Shown here: piece after piece, positions 17,191 to 25,639 of the stretch | Layout: every line of letters begins with the position of its first letter | Numbering within the stretch: position 1 is the stretch's first letter | Assembly (NCBI GenBank): GCA_963756425.1 | Contig: CAVWNW010000012.1 | Span: 430,921-494,920 of the forward strand | Source of the DNA: DASQUK01 sp963756425 | GTDB lineage: Bacteria > Actinomycetota > Acidimicrobiia > Acidimicrobiales > VFJN01 | Direction: 5' to 3' | DNA: 64,000 bases | The notes under the pieces: model-generated | Seen by the model: only the letters and a program-made list of their open reading frames with translations | What the model was told of the DNA's origin: nothing | Databases searched by the model: none | Position numbers and translations under genes: made by a program

Positions 17191-18606
17191 TTAGCGGACC
17201 TCCTCGGGCAGCGAGAAGCGGACGGTCTCGGCGGTGACCGCACGGGTGTGTATGTCGAGCGTGCCCAGCCCCCCGAGGGCGGCGACGACCCGGTCGACGA
17301 TCTCGGCCGGGGCCGACGCGCCGGCGGTGACCCCGACGGTGGCCGCACCCGCCAACCATTCGAGGTCGATCTCCCGCTCGTCGTCGATGAGGTGGGCCGG
17401 GCACCCGGCCCGCTCGGCGACTTCGACCAGGCGCTGGCTGTTGGACGAGTTCTGCGACCCCACCACCAGCAGCAGGTCGCAGTCGCCGGCGATCGCCCGC
17501 ACGGCGTCCTGCCGGTTCTGGGTCGCGTAGCACACGTCGTCGGCGGCGGGGCCGGCCAAGCCCGGGAAGCGGTTGCGCAGGACCGCGACCACGTCCGCCA
17601 CGTCGTCGAGCGCCAGGGTGGTCTGGGTGACGTACGCAACGCGTCCGGGGTCGGCCACGGCAACGTGCGCGGCGTCGTCGGGCGTCGACACCAGGTGGAT
17701 GTCGGCAGCCTCGCCGATGGTCCCCTCCACCTCGTCGTGGTCGGCGTGCCCAACCAGCACCACGCTGTAGTCGCGCTGGGCGAAGCGCCGCACCTCGCGG
17801 TGCACCTTGGCCACGAGCGGGCAGGTGGCGTCGATCACGGCCTGCCCGCGCTCCGCAGCCGCCGCCTCGACCGCGGGGGACACGCCGTGGGCGGAGAACA
17901 CCAGCCTGGCGCCGGCCGGCGCCTGGTCGACCTCCTCGACGAACACCGCGCCCCGGGACTCGAGGTCGGCGACGACGTGCCGGTTGTGGATGATCTGCCG
18001 GCGGACGTAGACGGGCGGGCCGTAGCGGTCCAGCGCCCGCTCGACCACCTCGATGGCGCGCTCGACCCCGGCGCAGAACGAGCGCGGCTCGGGCAGCAGG
18101 ACCGTGCGGGGCCCGGCGGCGGCCGACCACGCCGCCAGCGCCCGCGCGGTGCGGCGCAGCGCCCGGTACGCGCCGACGGTCGGGTGCTCCGCCGTGATAA
18201 CCCGCACCACGGCACGCGGTCGATCGGGCGCCGCCTCGACCAACCAGGCGCTCTCCGCGTCGTCCGCCGCCGTGACCGGGCCCTCGTGGACCCCCCGGAG
18301 GCCCGCCCTGGCCAGGGCGCTGGCGATCAGCGGTGCCGACGGCAGCGGCACGCTTCCGAACGGTCCCAACACCTCGGTGGCGACCACCACGTCGCCGGGC
18401 TCCAGGCCGGGCGGCGGCGGGGCCAACCAGCCGGCGACGGCGATCGCCGGTGCGCCCCGGCAGCGGGCGGCGAGGTTGATCGCCGACCGCCGCGACCGCT
18501 CCGGCCCCACGCCGGTGACGATCGTCTCCAGCCCGGGCGCGCCTCCCGCCACCGCCCGCGCCTCGGCGCGGCGGGGCGTCAGGAGGATCCCCGGGCGCGC
18601 CTTCAT
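17191..18606 (-). CDS. ispH: HpnG-IspH fusion: truncated hopanoid nucleosidase domain plus HMBPP reductase
   Basis: 471 aa. Residues 1-165 resemble the phosphorylase/nucleosidase fold of HpnG (GVGPERS, AGWLAPPPPGLEPGDVVVAT, ADDAESAWLVE in place of the family DMES motif), which converts adenosylhopane to ribosylhopane. Residues about 168-471 are a full IspH with iron-sulfur cysteines C178, C262 and C359, AHGVSP, GHADHDEVEG and QNSSNSQ. IspH reduces HMBPP to IPP and DMAPP. The nucleosidase half is shorter than stand-alone HpnG (usually above 200 aa), so its activity is uncertain. ATG 18606 overlaps the shc stop (ATGA). The fusion joins an early MEP-pathway step to a late hopanoid step. Confidence 0.93.
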   Translation of the reverse strand: MKARPGILLTPRRAEARAVAGGAPGLETIVTGVGPERSRRSAINLAARCRGAPAIAVAGWLAPPPPGLEPGDVVVATEVLGPFGSVPLPSAPLIASALARAGLRGVHEGPVTAADDAESAWLVEAAPDRPRAVVRVITAEHPTVGAYRALRRTARALAAWSAAAGPRTVLLPEPRSFCAGVERAIEVVERALDRYGPPVYVRRQIIHNRHVVADLESRGAVFVEEVDQAPAGARLVFSAHGVSPAVEAAAAERGQAVIDATCPLVAKVHREVRRFAQRDYSVVLVGHADHDEVEGTIGEAADIHLVSTPDDAAHVAVADPGRVAYVTQTTLALDDVADVVAVLRNRFPGLAGPAADDVCYATQNRQDAVRAIAGDCDLLLVVGSQNSSNSQRLVEVAERAGCPAHLIDDEREIDLEWLAGAATVGVTAGASAPAEIVDRVVAALGGLGTLDIHTRAVTAETVRFSLPEEVR

Positions 18607-20519
18607 GAGCGCACCGCCTCTCGGCAGTAGCGGCCGAGGGCCGTCAGGGGAAACGTGTGCCGGTAGAGGTGGTAGTTGATGTAGAAGTCGCCAGGGAAGC
18701 CGGTCCCGGTGAAGAGCTCCTCGTCCCAGGTGCCGTCCGGCGTCTGGGTGTCGACCAGGAACGCGATGCCGCGGCGCACGGCCTCGCTGTCGCCGCGCCC
18801 GGCGGCCAGCAGTGCCAAGAGCGCCCACGCGGTCTGCGACGCCGTCGACGTACCCCTGCCGATCGCCTGTGGATCGTCGTAGGAGCGCAGGTCCTCGCCC
18901 CAGCCGCCGTCGTCGTTCTGGTGCCGTTCGAGCCATGTCACCGCCCGGGTGACGCTCGGGTCGCTGGGGCCGGCACCCGCCGCCACCAGTGCGGGCACGG
19001 CCGCGCCGGTCCCGTAGACGTGGTTGGCACCCCAGCGCCCGAACCACGAGCCACCGGGTTCCTGGTCGGCCCGCAGCCAAGCGACCGCCTCCCGGAGCCG
19101 GCGGGGATCGGCGTGGGGCTCGGCGGCCAGCATCTCGATGGCGTGGGCGGTGACGTCGGCGGACGGCGGATCGGTGACCTCGCCGAAGTCGCAGAACGGC
19201 AGCGCCGCGCACAGCCGGCTGGTGTTGTCGGCGTCGAATGCCGCCCAGCCGCCGCCCCGGCTCTGCATGCCCTCCACCCAGGTGACGGCGCGCCCGATGG
19301 CGTGCCGGCGGCGGGCCGCGTCCAGGCCTGCGACCCGCCGCAGGGCCAGCACCACCTCGGCGGTGTCGTCCACGTCCGGGTAGTTGACGTTGGCGAACTC
19401 GAACGCCCAGCCGCCCGGTGGCAGCCCGGGACGGCGCACGGCCCAGTCCCCGGCGACGGTGACCTCCTGGTCGAGCAGCCACCGGCCCGCCCGCACGAGG
19501 GCGGGATCGTCGGGCGCCGCGCCGGCGTCGGCCAGCGCCACCACCGCTAGGGCGGTGTCCCACACCGGCGACTGGCACGCCTCCAGGCGGCGGCCCCGCC
19601 GGTCGTGGATGGTGAACCGGTCGAGGCCGGCCAGGCCGGCGACCATGGCCGGATGGTCGGGCGGGTAGCCCAGCGCGTGCAGGGCGAGCAGCGAGTACAC
19701 CCATGGCGGCTGGATGCCTCCCCATGAGCCGTCGGCCTCCTGGCGGCGGACGATCCACTGCTCCGCCAGCCGGAGGGCCAGCCGCCGCAGCAGCACCTTG
19801 GGGGGAGCCCAGCCGGGCAGCCGCTCGTACGCCCTGAGCACCCGGTCGAGGCGCTCGAACCGCCGTCGCCACCCCGAACTTGCCGCAGTTGGAGCGGTCA
19901 TGGCGTCGCTAACAGCGGCAAGTTCGCTGATCGAGAAGGGCAGCGGGCGGACCAGGCGATGCGCCGCCACCACGGTGAGGGGGACGATGGTCTGCCGGGC
20001 CCAGCAGGCGAAGTCGTACACGTTGAGCGGCGCGCGGGCCGGCAGGAGGATCACCTCGGGCGGCAGCGCCGGGAGGTCGTCCCACGACCACTGGCCCACG
20101 AGGGCGAGCCAGATGCGCGTGAAGATGCGCGTCCGCTCGATGCCGCCGCCGTCGAGAATGAACCGCCGGGCGTGCGCCAGGTGAGCGGCGTCCCGCGCAT
20201 CGCCGGCCAGCCGGAGCGCAACGTAGGCCTCGACGGTGGTGGACAGGTCGCCGGGACCCCCGTGGTACGTGGCCCAGGTGCCGTCGGCCCGCTGTTGGGA
20301 GCGGATCCAGTCGGCCGCCTCCCGTGCCGTTCCCGGGTCGAGGATGCCGAGGACGTGGCGCAGCAGGAGGTCCTCGGCGTCCATGGTGACGTTGGTCTCG
20401 AGCTCGCCCTTCCACCAGCCGTCGGGATGCTGGAGGCTCAGCAGGTGGTCGCGAGCCCGCTCGACCGCCGCTGCGACGGATGCCGCAGCCGGAGCGATCG
20501 CCGGCGAATCGATCGCCAT
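18603..20519 (-). CDS. shc: Squalene-hopene cyclase
   Basis: 638 aa, normal for the family. The catalytic acid motif is DVDD (382-385), and QW repeats are visible (QEADGSWGG, QEPGGSWFGRW, QNDDGGWGE, QTPDGTWDE). The enzyme cyclises squalene to hopene at the membrane. Its ATG overlaps the polyprenyl-synthase stop (TGATG). Residues 198-215 (ELAAVSDAMTAPTAASS) are encoded by a 52-bp palindromic repeat whose twin lies at 39035-39086; they sit between PLPFSIS and GWRRRFERLDR, a loop that varies in the family. The reading frame is preserved, so the protein is probably functional. Confidence 0.97.
   Translation of the reverse strand: MAIDSPAIAPAAASVAAAVERARDHLLSLQHPDGWWKGELETNVTMDAEDLLLRHVLGILDPGTAREAADWIRSQQRADGTWATYHGGPGDLSTTVEAYVALRLAGDARDAAHLAHARRFILDGGGIERTRIFTRIWLALVGQWSWDDLPALPPEVILLPARAPLNVYDFACWARQTIVPLTVVAAHRLVRPLPFSISELAAVSDAMTAPTAASSGWRRRFERLDRVLRAYERLPGWAPPKVLLRRLALRLAEQWIVRRQEADGSWGGIQPPWVYSLLALHALGYPPDHPAMVAGLAGLDRFTIHDRRGRRLEACQSPVWDTALAVVALADAGAAPDDPALVRAGRWLLDQEVTVAGDWAVRRPGLPPGGWAFEFANVNYPDVDDTAEVVLALRRVAGLDAARRRHAIGRAVTWVEGMQSRGGGWAAFDADNTSRLCAALPFCDFGEVTDPPSADVTAHAIEMLAAEPHADPRRLREAVAWLRADQEPGGSWFGRWGANHVYGTGAAVPALVAAGAGPSDPSVTRAVTWLERHQNDDGGWGEDLRSYDDPQAIGRGTSTASQTAWALLALLAAGRGDSEAVRRGIAFLVDTQTPDGTWDEELFTGTGFPGDFYINYHLYRHTFPLTALGRYCREAVRS
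19875..19926. repeat. 52-bp palindromic element, copy inside shc
   Basis: The arms CGAACTTGCCGC (19875-19886) and GCGGCAAGTTCG (19915-19926) are perfect 12-mers, extended by GTT/AAC; the centre contains CATGGC. The second copy is 39035-39086, the same length. Read on the shc coding strand it gives ELAAV-S-DAM-T-A-P-TAASS; the other copy gives ELAAV-R-DAM-A-A-V-TAASS. Confidence 0.93.
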
Positions 20520-21530
20520 CAGAACTCCCTCTCGACGACGAACCGGGCGAGGTCGGCCAGTTCCGCGCACGCCGTCGCCGCCAACCCCGCAGCCTCCAGC
20601 GCCCGGCAGGCGGCATCGAGGTGCTCGCGGGCAAGCGCCTCGGTGGCCTGCCGGGCGCCGCACGCCTCTACCAGCCCGGTGGCCTGGGACACGGCGCCGG
20701 CGTCGAGCGGCCCGTTGAGCAGCAGCCGCCGCAGCTCGCCGGCGCGGTCGCGATCGTCGGCGCCCAGGGCGAAGACCACCGGGAGCGACTTCTTGCGGGT
20801 GGACAGGTCGTTGCCCCGGGGCTTGCCCGTCCGCTCCGGGTCGCCCCAGATGCCGAGGATGTCGTCGACGGCCTGGAAGGCGACGCCCAGGTGGGCGCCG
20901 TAACTGCGCAGCGCCGCGACCAACGGGTCGGGCGCGCCTACCAGCACCGAGCCGATGGCGGCGGCGCAGGACAGGAGGGCGCCGGTCTTGCCGGCCACCA
21001 TGCGGAGGCACTCGTCGCCGGTGACGTCGGACCGGCCCTCGAAGGCGATGTCGTCGGCCTGCCCGCCGATCATGGCCGCCACGGCGTCGCTCAGCTCCGC
21101 GCTAGCGGCGGCCCCGGTCCGGCCGTGCTCGAGCAGGACCTGGTGGCCGAGCGTGAGCAGGGCGTCGCCGACCAGCACCGCGGGACCGATGCCGTAGAGC
21201 GCCCAGACCGTGGGACGGTGGCGGCGCTCGCGGTCGCCGTCGATGACGTCGTCGTGCAGCAGCGAGAAGTTGTGGACGAGCTCGACGGCAACCGCGCCCG
21301 GCACGCCTGCCGGTGGCGTCGGCACCAGCGGCCTCGGCCGAGAGCACGGCCAGCGCCGGGCGGACGCCCTTGCCACCGGCCCGGGCACTCGGCGCACCGC
21401 GCTCGTCGCACCAGCCCAGGTGGTAGGCGGCGATCCTCCCCAGCTCGGGGTTGAGCCTCTCGACGGCGGCAACCATGGCGGGGTGGACGACATCGCGGGC
21501 CCGCGCCAAGGCATCGGGGACCGACGTCAT
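20519..21530 (-). CDS. Polyprenyl diphosphate synthase (with an apparent frameshift)
   Basis: About 336 aa if one extra base near 21311-21325 is ignored. The N-terminal part (MTSVPDALARARDVV, then GGKGVRPALAVLSAEAAGA) is in one frame. The rest (GVPGAVAVELVHNFSLLHDD, with the first aspartate motif DDVID, GDALL, KTGALL and the second motif AVDDILGIWGDPERTGKP) is in another. The DDILGIWGD form is typical of actinobacterial hopanoid-cluster prenyltransferases, which probably make farnesyl diphosphate for HpnC/HpnD. The start ATG 21530 lies 6 bases after the hpnE stop. Whether the frameshift is real or a sequencing error cannot be told here; strong conservation on both sides favours an error or a very recent mutation. 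Confidence 0.9.
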
Positions 21531-21535
21531 CGTGG

Positions 21536-22921
21536 TCAAGCGACGACCTCCTGGTCGGCCGGGCGTGCCGGTAGATGGCGCCTGTGGCCGGCGGCGAGGA
21601 GGGCGTGGCGGGCCGCGGCGTTCCCGCTGCGCACCGCTCCCTCCATGGTCGCCGGCCACCGGGTGGCAGTCCACGCGCCGGCCAGCACCAGCCCAGGGAC
21701 CGCGGTGGTGCTGGGCAGGCGGGCGGAGCGGGACCCGGGCACTCCCCGGAACGTCGCCGCCGGCTCACGCGAGACGAGGGCGTCGACGACCCGCGCCGCG
21801 CGCGCCCGAGGGAACAGGTCGGCCAGGCTGGCGATGACGGTCGCCTTGACCTCGTCGGACGGCCGGTCCATGTACGGGTCCGCCGCCGACAGCGACACGG
21901 CCAGGTATTGGCCCCGCTCGAGCCCGGCGCCGGCGGTGCGGTCGAACACGAACTGGACGTCGGTGCCCACGCCCGCGGCGAACTCGAGGTCGGTGACCCG
22001 CCGGTCGTAGACGACGTGCACGTTCACGATCGGCGACACGCCGAGCCGCCCGCCCACCGCGGCCAGACCGGTCAGCTCGGCCAGCTCCGTCGTGAGGCCG
22101 GCGACCGCGGTGTGGGGGACGGCCACCACGACGGCGTCGGCGGCGCGCTGCGTGCCCGCAATCGTCACGGTGAACCCGGCTCCACCCGACGCTCGGTCGA
22201 CGCCGGTTACGGGCGCACCCGTCAGGACCTCGACGCCCGCCCGCTCCAGCGCCCGGAGCCCGGCGTCGCCGTGCAGCTCCCCCAGCGGGACCGACGCCCA
22301 GCCGATGTCGGCGGCGGCGGCATCGGTGAGCAGGCCGGTCTGGAACACCATCGCCGCCAGCGCCAGCGACGCCTCGGTCGCCGGCATGTTCACTGTTGGG
22401 CGGCAGATCAGGTCCCACAGGGCCGCCTGCGCCGCCGGGGACTGGCCGTGGCGCGTGAGCCATTCGCCGAACGTCCGCTCGTCGGTCTCGGCCTCGTCGA
22501 CGTCGACGCGGCGGAGCGCGAACGCCGCCGGAGCGAGCCGCAGGCGGTCACGGATGCGGAGGTGGCGGTACGCCAACAGCGACCGACCCAGGTGGGCGGG
22601 TGCCGGAAGGAGACGGCTGCGGCGCAGCCGCGCCGTCCGGCCACCGGGGGCGATCACCGGGACGTCGAGGCGCGATTGGAGCCGCACCCCGTCTGCCACG
22701 CCAAGGCGCTCGAGGAACGCCCGGTAGGCCGTGCAGCAGCGCAGGAACACGTGCTGGCCGTTGTCGAACCACAGGTCGTTGTGTCGGAACGACCAGGTCG
22801 CTCCACCCAGACGGCGGCGCCGCTCGACGAGGGTCACCGCGGCACCGGCGTCGGCGCACGCGAGCGCCGCGGCCATGCCCGCGAGTCCACCGCCGACGAC
22901 GCAGACGCGGCGACTGCTCAT
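21536..22921 (-). CDS. hpnE: Hydroxysqualene dehydroxylase HpnE
   Basis: 461 aa FAD-dependent amine-oxidase-type protein. The dinucleotide motif is VVGGGLAGMAAALA at the N-terminus. NGQHVFLRCCTAYRAFLERLG and LWDLICRPTVNMPATEASLA are HpnE hallmarks, and the C-terminal GAWTATRWPATMEGAVRSGNAAA is the FAD-contacting end. It reduces hydroxysqualene to squalene after HpnC/HpnD. ATG 22921 overlaps the upstream hpnC-hpnD stop (ATGA, 22918-22921). It provides the third enzyme of the squalene route in this operon. Confidence 0.96.
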   Translation of the reverse strand: MSSRRVCVVGGGLAGMAAALACADAGAAVTLVERRRRLGGATWSFRHNDLWFDNGQHVFLRCCTAYRAFLERLGVADGVRLQSRLDVPVIAPGGRTARLRRSRLLPAPAHLGRSLLAYRHLRIRDRLRLAPAAFALRRVDVDEAETDERTFGEWLTRHGQSPAAQAALWDLICRPTVNMPATEASLALAAMVFQTGLLTDAAAADIGWASVPLGELHGDAGLRALERAGVEVLTGAPVTGVDRASGGAGFTVTIAGTQRAADAVVVAVPHTAVAGLTTELAELTGLAAVGGRLGVSPIVNVHVVYDRRVTDLEFAAGVGTDVQFVFDRTAGAGLERGQYLAVSLSAADPYMDRPSDEVKATVIASLADLFPRARAARVVDALVSREPAATFRGVPGSRSARLPSTTAVPGLVLAGAWTATRWPATMEGAVRSGNAAARHALLAAGHRRHLPARPADQEVVA

Positions 22922-24693
22922 CGGCCGGGTCCATTCCGGGGCGACAGGAGGCCGCGGACGGCGACGCTCAGCTTCTGCCCGGTGGTGAGGGAGATGCGTC
23001 CCCGGAGGACCGCCCCCGGATCGCGCTCGATGTGGTCGAGCAGCCGGTGGTAGATGCCGACCATGGCGGCCACGCAGGCGCGCGAGCGGTGGTCGAGGTG
23101 CGGTAGGAGGCCCAGCCCGCGCTCGTACCAGGCGCGCGCTCGTTCCGCCTCGAACGTGAGCAGCGCGGCCAGCCGATCGTCCGGTCCGGACGCATCGGGT
23201 GCGCAGCCGAAGCGGGCCAGGTCGTCGGCCGGCAGGTACACCCGGCCGAGCTGGTCACGATCCTCGACCACGTCACGCAGGACGTTGGTGAGCTGGAGGG
23301 CCACGCCGAGGTCGTCGGCCAGCGGTGCCGTCACGGCGGGCAGGTCGGTGCCGAAGACCGCGAGGGAGAGCCGCCCGATCGAGCCCGCAACCTGCCGGCA
23401 GTAGATGACCAGGTCGTCGAACGTCGCCATGCGCGCCAGGACGAGGTCGCGTCGGCAGCCCTCGAACAGATCGGCGACGGCGTCGGGCGGCAGCGGGTAG
23501 TGGCGCACGACGTCCGCCAGGGCGACCAGCACCGCGTCGTCGGGGATTGCCGGCACGCGCTCGGCGATGGTGCTGGCGACGCGGGCCTGCAGCTCGTCGA
23601 GCGAACGCGCCCGAGCTCCGATGGGTCCGGGCTGGTCGACGATGTCGTCGACCCGGCGGGCAAGGGCGTACACCACCGCCATCGCGCGGCGCTTCGCCGG
23701 CGGGAGCAGGGCGATCCCGTAGGCGAAGTTCTTGGCCTGCGTGCGGGTGACCTCGGCGCACGCGGCGTACGCCCGGTCCAGCTCGGGCCCCGGGGGGACC
23801 TCGCGCCGCGGTCTCGCTGCCGGAGTCGCCAGAACCAGGAGCGCGTGGCGCAGCGTGCGGACGCTACGGGGTCGCACCGATCCGGCCAGCACGTCGTATC
23901 CCGCGGCCTCGATGGCGTCCGCCGCCGCCAGGCCCCCCGCCACGTAGCCGGCCACCGCCAGCCGGCACCAGCCCCGCAGCGACCGGGTCAGTGGGATCCC
24001 TGCGGCCAGCAGCTCCCGCGCCCGGGCCAGCTCGAAGGCGACGAGGGAACGCAGTGGGGGCGACGCCTCCGGCGCGATCAGGTCGGCATCGACCACGCCG
24101 AAGCGCTGCAGGTCGTCGGTGGGGAGGTAGATGCGGCCGGCGGCGGCGTCCTCCCTGACGTCCTGGAGGTGCTCGACGACCTGCAGGCCACTGCACACAC
24201 GATCCGACAGCGCCTCGCGCTCGGGCGTCAGGGCACCGGCGATTCCCAGCACGGCCGCGCCGATGGGGTTGGCGGACAACCGGCAGTAGTCGAGCAACTG
24301 GTCCCACGTGGCCTGACGCACGATCGTCTGGTCGCGCCGGTTGGCGGCGATGAGGTCGAAGAATGGGGCCGCGGTCATGTCCGTGGCGGCGATCGCCCGG
24401 CTCAGCCGGGCGGTGATCGGATGGCTGGGCAGGCCCTCGAGGGCGGCCCGCAGGTCACCCTCCAGCCAGTCGAGGGCCGCAGAGCGATCGCCGCGATGCT
24501 CGTCGCCGAGGTCGTCGGTCAGGCGGGCGAAGGCATAGACGGCGAGCAACTGCTCGCGGGCTTCCCGGGGCACGAGCCGGGTGACGACGGGAAAGTTCTC
24601 GTGGTCCGCCTGGGCGAGGAGCTGCGCGTCCGGCGGTAGGGCGGGCCGGGGTGTGGCGCCCTCCCGTTGGATCGCCACCGCGATGTCGCCCAT
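22918..24693 (-). CDS. HpnC-HpnD fusion: hydroxysqualene synthase and presqualene diphosphate synthase
   Basis: 591 aa, two squalene/phytoene-synthase domains in one chain. Residues 1-290 are HpnC-like: HENFPVV, the first Asp motif DDLGD (60-64), the second in QDVREDAAAGRIYLP (177-191). Residues about 300-591 are HpnD-like: TRTQAKNFAYGIALLPP, DDIVD (349-353), then NVLRDVVEDRDQLGRVYLP (470-488). Both Asp pairs are intact in each half, so both activities are plausible: farnesyl diphosphate to presqualene diphosphate (HpnD half) to hydroxysqualene (HpnC half). It is the first gene of the operon, 104 bases from the restored end of the regulator gene. The domain order follows the usual hpnC, hpnD gene order. 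Confidence 0.95.
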   Translation of the reverse strand: MGDIAVAIQREGATPRPALPPDAQLLAQADHENFPVVTRLVPREAREQLLAVYAFARLTDDLGDEHRGDRSAALDWLEGDLRAALEGLPSHPITARLSRAIAATDMTAAPFFDLIAANRRDQTIVRQATWDQLLDYCRLSANPIGAAVLGIAGALTPEREALSDRVCSGLQVVEHLQDVREDAAAGRIYLPTDDLQRFGVVDADLIAPEASPPLRSLVAFELARARELLAAGIPLTRSLRGWCRLAVAGYVAGGLAAADAIEAAGYDVLAGSVRPRSVRTLRHALLVLATPAARPRREVPPGPELDRAYAACAEVTRTQAKNFAYGIALLPPAKRRAMAVVYALARRVDDIVDQPGPIGARARSLDELQARVASTIAERVPAIPDDAVLVALADVVRHYPLPPDAVADLFEGCRRDLVLARMATFDDLVIYCRQVAGSIGRLSLAVFGTDLPAVTAPLADDLGVALQLTNVLRDVVEDRDQLGRVYLPADDLARFGCAPDASGPDDRLAALLTFEAERARAWYERGLGLLPHLDHRSRACVAAMVGIYHRLLDHIERDPGAVLRGRISLTTGQKLSVAVRGLLSPRNGPGR

Positions 24694-24715
24694 GCGCCGA
24701 CAGGTCCCCGCTTTC

Positions 24716-24752
24716 GTACAAGAATCTGACCCGATGGTCAGACCCGTTGTAC
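24716..24752. promoter_or_regulatory. Palindromic operator upstream of the hopanoid operon
   Basis: TCTGACC-CGAT-GGTCAGA (24725-24742) is a perfect 7-bp inverted repeat, nested in an outer repeat GTACAA (24716-24721) / TTGTAC (24747-24752). This shape fits a TetR-type homodimer or double-dimer site. It lies 23-59 bases upstream of the hpnC-hpnD ATG, where repressor binding would block transcription. The neighbouring MerR-TetR hybrid regulator is the obvious candidate ligand-responsive protein. Binding is inferred, not shown. Confidence 0.75.
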
Positions 24753-25580
24753 GTAACTAAGCGCATGGGCGCCCGAGTACGCAACCCCTTCCGGGATCAC
24801 CCGGTCCCGAGGACGGCGCGCATGGTCTCCCGCGCCAGCTGCGCGATGAGAGCCACGGCGCGGCTCGCGTGGCGTCCCGGGTCCCGCCAGGACCGGGCCC
24901 ACGCCGTCGACGAAGCAGGTGAGCGCGGCATCCGCCAGCTCCCGGTGGCCGGGTTGACCGCGCAGGCTGCCCGCCGTCAGCTCCAGCAGGAGCATGAAGC
25001 CGGGCGTCGCCGACATGACCAGCGTCACCATCGCCGCCGGCGGCTCCAGCTGCCCGCCGGCCCGGTCGGCCGCGGCCCGCAGGTCCCCGACCACACCGGC
25101 GACGACCGACTCGACCGCGGCCGCGAACAGCGCCTCCTTGGACTCGAAGTGCCGGTAGACGCTGCCCTTGGCCGTCCCGGCACGGGCCGCCACGTCGCTG
25201 ACCGCCACGTCGCCGTAGCCGCGGGCCGCGAACAGGTCGACGGCGGCCGCCACGATGCGTTCCCGCGTGGCATCGGGCACGTCGGAGCGGCCGGTCAGTG
25301 CGGCCTCCCAGGTGTCGGCGTGGAACGCCTCGGCGTCGCCGCTGGCCAACAACTCGGGCAGGACCTCGCGGATCGTGGGCAGCGGCAACCGCCGCCGGTC
25401 CCGCAGCAGCCGGATGAGCCGGAGCGCCTGGACGTGGCGCTCGCTGTAGCGGAACCGGTTGGCGCCGACGCGCTCGGGCGGCGGCAGGAGCCCGGCGTTG
25501 CGATAGTGATGGATCGTCGTGGCCGGGATCCCGGTCCGCTCGACCAGCTCGGCAATGGTGTAACGGCCTGCCCCCGTCAT
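24738..25580 (-). CDS. MerR-TetR hybrid transcriptional regulator
   Basis: 280 aa as read. Residues 1-80 are a MerR helix-turn-helix with wing (YTIAELVERTGIPATTIHHY, RFRYSERHVQALRLIRLLR). Residues 103-150 are a TetR N-terminal domain (RERIVAAAVDLFAARGY, VSDVAARAGTAKGSVYRHF-ESKEALF). The C-terminal 50 residues look out of frame: dropping one base near 24868-24885 gives RHASRAVALIAQLARETMR and a stop at 24800-24798, a much more helix-like end. That would leave the operator at 24716-24752 fully intergenic. It is probably the regulator of the downstream hopanoid operon, and perhaps of degV, which diverges 59 bases away. Confidence 0.88.
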   Translation of the reverse strand: MTGAGRYTIAELVERTGIPATTIHHYRNAGLLPPPERVGANRFRYSERHVQALRLIRLLRDRRRLPLPTIREVLPELLASGDAEAFHADTWEAALTGRSDVPDATRERIVAAAVDLFAARGYGDVAVSDVAARAGTAKGSVYRHFESKEALFAAAVESVVAGVVGDLRAAADRAGGQLEPPAAMVTLVMSATPGFMLLLELTAGSLRGQPGHRELADAALTCFVDGVGPVLAGPGTPREPRRGSHRAAGAGDHARRPRDRVIPEGVAYSGAHALSYVQRV

Positions 25581-25639
25581 GCGGCTACCTTCCGCAGGGC
25601 GGCGGTGGGACGCTGGGACGACCGAGGAGGCACCGCAGC

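Noticed and set aside
25581..25639. Operator in the DegV/MerR-TetR divergent region
   Set aside because: No inverted repeat like the 24716-24752 operator is visible in these 59 bases.
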